Of a stretch of DNA of 64,000 nucleotides, positions 63,129-64,000 are shown one piece after another. The first letter of the stretch is position 1. Each line of letters starts with the position of its first letter. This stretch comes from Sphingomonas vulcanisoli (GTDB lineage Bacteria > Pseudomonadota > Alphaproteobacteria > Sphingomonadales > Sphingomonadaceae): contig NZ_JAAOZC010000003.1 in NCBI RefSeq assembly GCF_011761305.1, positions 1-64,000 on the forward strand, in the 5' to 3' direction. The notes beneath the pieces were generated by a model that worked only from the letters and a program-made list of their open reading frames with translations, ran no database searches and was not told the DNA's origin. The position numbers and the translations under genes are program-made.

Positions 63129-64000
63129 GTGGCACAGATCGATTTCAACGTCGAAGCCACCGATGCGGTCAAGCTCGATGGGCCGAAGGAGCTGCTCGAG
63201 CGCGATCTGATGAGCCCCTATGTCTGGAAGGGGAAGGACGATGTCTTCCTGATGATGGTCCGCGCGGTGCCCAAGCCAGGCGCGAAGGGCGATAGCGGCA
63301 CGATCTGGTATGCCACGAGCAATGACGGCCTATCCTTCACCGCAACGGCCAAGCCGGTGATCGTGCCGGGGCCGGGGCCGGAAGATATCAGCGGCTGCGA
63401 GGATCCCACCGTCGTCGAGCGATCGGACGGGACGTATGTCGTCTATTATACCGGCGTCGATGCCAGCCGCAGCCACGGCGAGATGCTGTACGCCGAGGGC
63501 CCGTCGATGGGGAAGCTCGTCAAGAAGGGCGTCGCCATCCCATCGACCCCCACCGAGGGCAACGTCAAGGAAGCCACCGTCGATCGCACCAAGGCGGGCG
63601 CGTGGCGGCTGTTCTACGAATATGCCGCAGGCGGCGCCTCGCTCGTCGGTCTGGCGATCGGCGAGAGCGAGGCCGGCCCGTGGCAGCATGAAAAGCAGCC
63701 CTTCAAGCCCCGCCCCGATGGCTGGGACGCCTGGCACCTTTCCACCGGTCCGCTGCTGACCAGCGACAAGGATCATCCGGTGATGTTCTACAATGGCGCC
63801 ACCCAGGATGCGCGCTGGCGGATCGGCTGGATCGCCTTCGATGCCGAATATTCCAAAGTGGTCGATCGCTGCGTTGAGCCTTTGATCTCGCCGCCGCCCG
63901 CCGCCAACCGGCTGGATACGGATATCGTCTTTGCCGCTTCGGTGGTGATCGCGGGCGGACATCCGTGGCTCTATTATTCGCGCGGCGATGCGGCGCTATA
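63129..64000 (+). CDS. GH130-like five-bladed beta-propeller protein (cut by window end)
   Basis: An open frame of at least 290 codons from GTG 63129 to the edge. Blade-like repeats: RDLMSPYVWKGKDDVFLMM, GCEDPTVVERSDGTYVVYYT (the EDP motif of GH130), NVKEATVDRTKAGAWRLFYE, WHLSTGPLL. GH130 enzymes are mannoside phosphorylases or hydrolases; no signal peptide is seen, so a cytosolic role with the SDR is likely. The C-terminus is missing. Confidence 0.78.
   Translation, partial: MAQIDFNVEATDAVKLDGPKELLERDLMSPYVWKGKDDVFLMMVRAVPKPGAKGDSGTIWYATSNDGLSFTATAKPVIVPGPGPEDISGCEDPTVVERSDGTYVVYYTGVDASRSHGEMLYAEGPSMGKLVKKGVAIPSTPTEGNVKEATVDRTKAGAWRLFYEYAAGGASLVGLAIGESEAGPWQHEKQPFKPRPDGWDAWHLSTGPLLTSDKDHPVMFYNGATQDARWRIGWIAFDAEYSKVVDRCVEPLISPPPAANRLDTDIVFAASVVIAGGHPWLYYSRGDAAL

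Overview
The window is high-GC DNA that looks like the chromosome of a sphingomonad (Alphaproteobacteria, Sphingomonadaceae). Three things point there: a Sphingomonas-type polyprenyl-phosphate sugar transferase, a hopanoid transporter pair, and an RNase E with an acidic insertion in its S1 region. The genus and species cannot be fixed from the sequence alone. No rRNA, CRISPR array or prophage was found. There is one tRNA gene (Arg, anticodon CCT).

Layout. At 1-280 there is the tail of an IS1-like transposase. At 258-6481 a minus-strand cell-wall and translation cluster runs amidase, exported methyltransferase, PBP1A, release factor 2, lipoprotein methyltransferase. A first HigBA toxin-antitoxin pair lies at 6489-7079. 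At 7497-13243 are RNase E, an M48/TPR periplasmic protease, a DsbA-like oxidoreductase and a WecG-type glycosyltransferase. A second HigBA pair (13281-13860) is wedged between the glycosyltransferase and the convergent exopolysaccharide-priming sugar transferase (13864-15258). At 15443-25754 lies an unusual type II secretion locus: gspC, D, E, F, G, L, M, N plus an extra GspL-like/GspM-like pair, with no minor pseudopilins H, I, J, K and no prepilin peptidase in view. It is followed by an LpoA-like binding protein, a 29-residue membrane microprotein and an exported DUF1800/DUF1501 pair (to 30231).

The section 30407-44082 is mostly housekeeping: CvpA, a NifU-like scaffold, a Kef-type antiporter, aroBK, xerD, accA, two Flp pilins missed by length cut-offs, a MutT-type Nudix protein, a methyltransferase, comF, grxC, a Nit-type amidase and DUF1178. 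After tRNA-Arg come an MFS transporter, a relic of phnW, a DUF2141 protein without a signal peptide, and the hopanoid transport pair HpnN/HpnL-like. Next are trhO, msrB, a zinc-ribbon microprotein, a DbpA-type helicase and a DUF188 protein. The right end holds a MexEF-OprN-like efflux operon with a perfect TetR-type palindrome, a divergent BlaI/M56-peptidase pair with two BlaI-box-like sites, an SDR dehydrogenase, and a truncated GH130-like beta-propeller gene.

The most notable signal at larger scale is the set of palindromic repeats of about 75-155 bp in at least 19 gaps, falling into five families (A-E here). Several are not just spacers. They run in frame into proteins (GspG leader, ComF N-terminus, a lipoprotein signal peptide, two C-termini) and seem to supply Shine-Dalgarno sequences (xerD, hpnN). 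They behave like the Rickettsia palindromic elements known to enter coding genes. Other points of interest are the 20/22 identity between the promoters of the two HigBA loci, the stripped-down T2SS with a second GspL/M-like pair, and the BlaI/M56 system with a novel C-terminal region and no beta-lactamase nearby.
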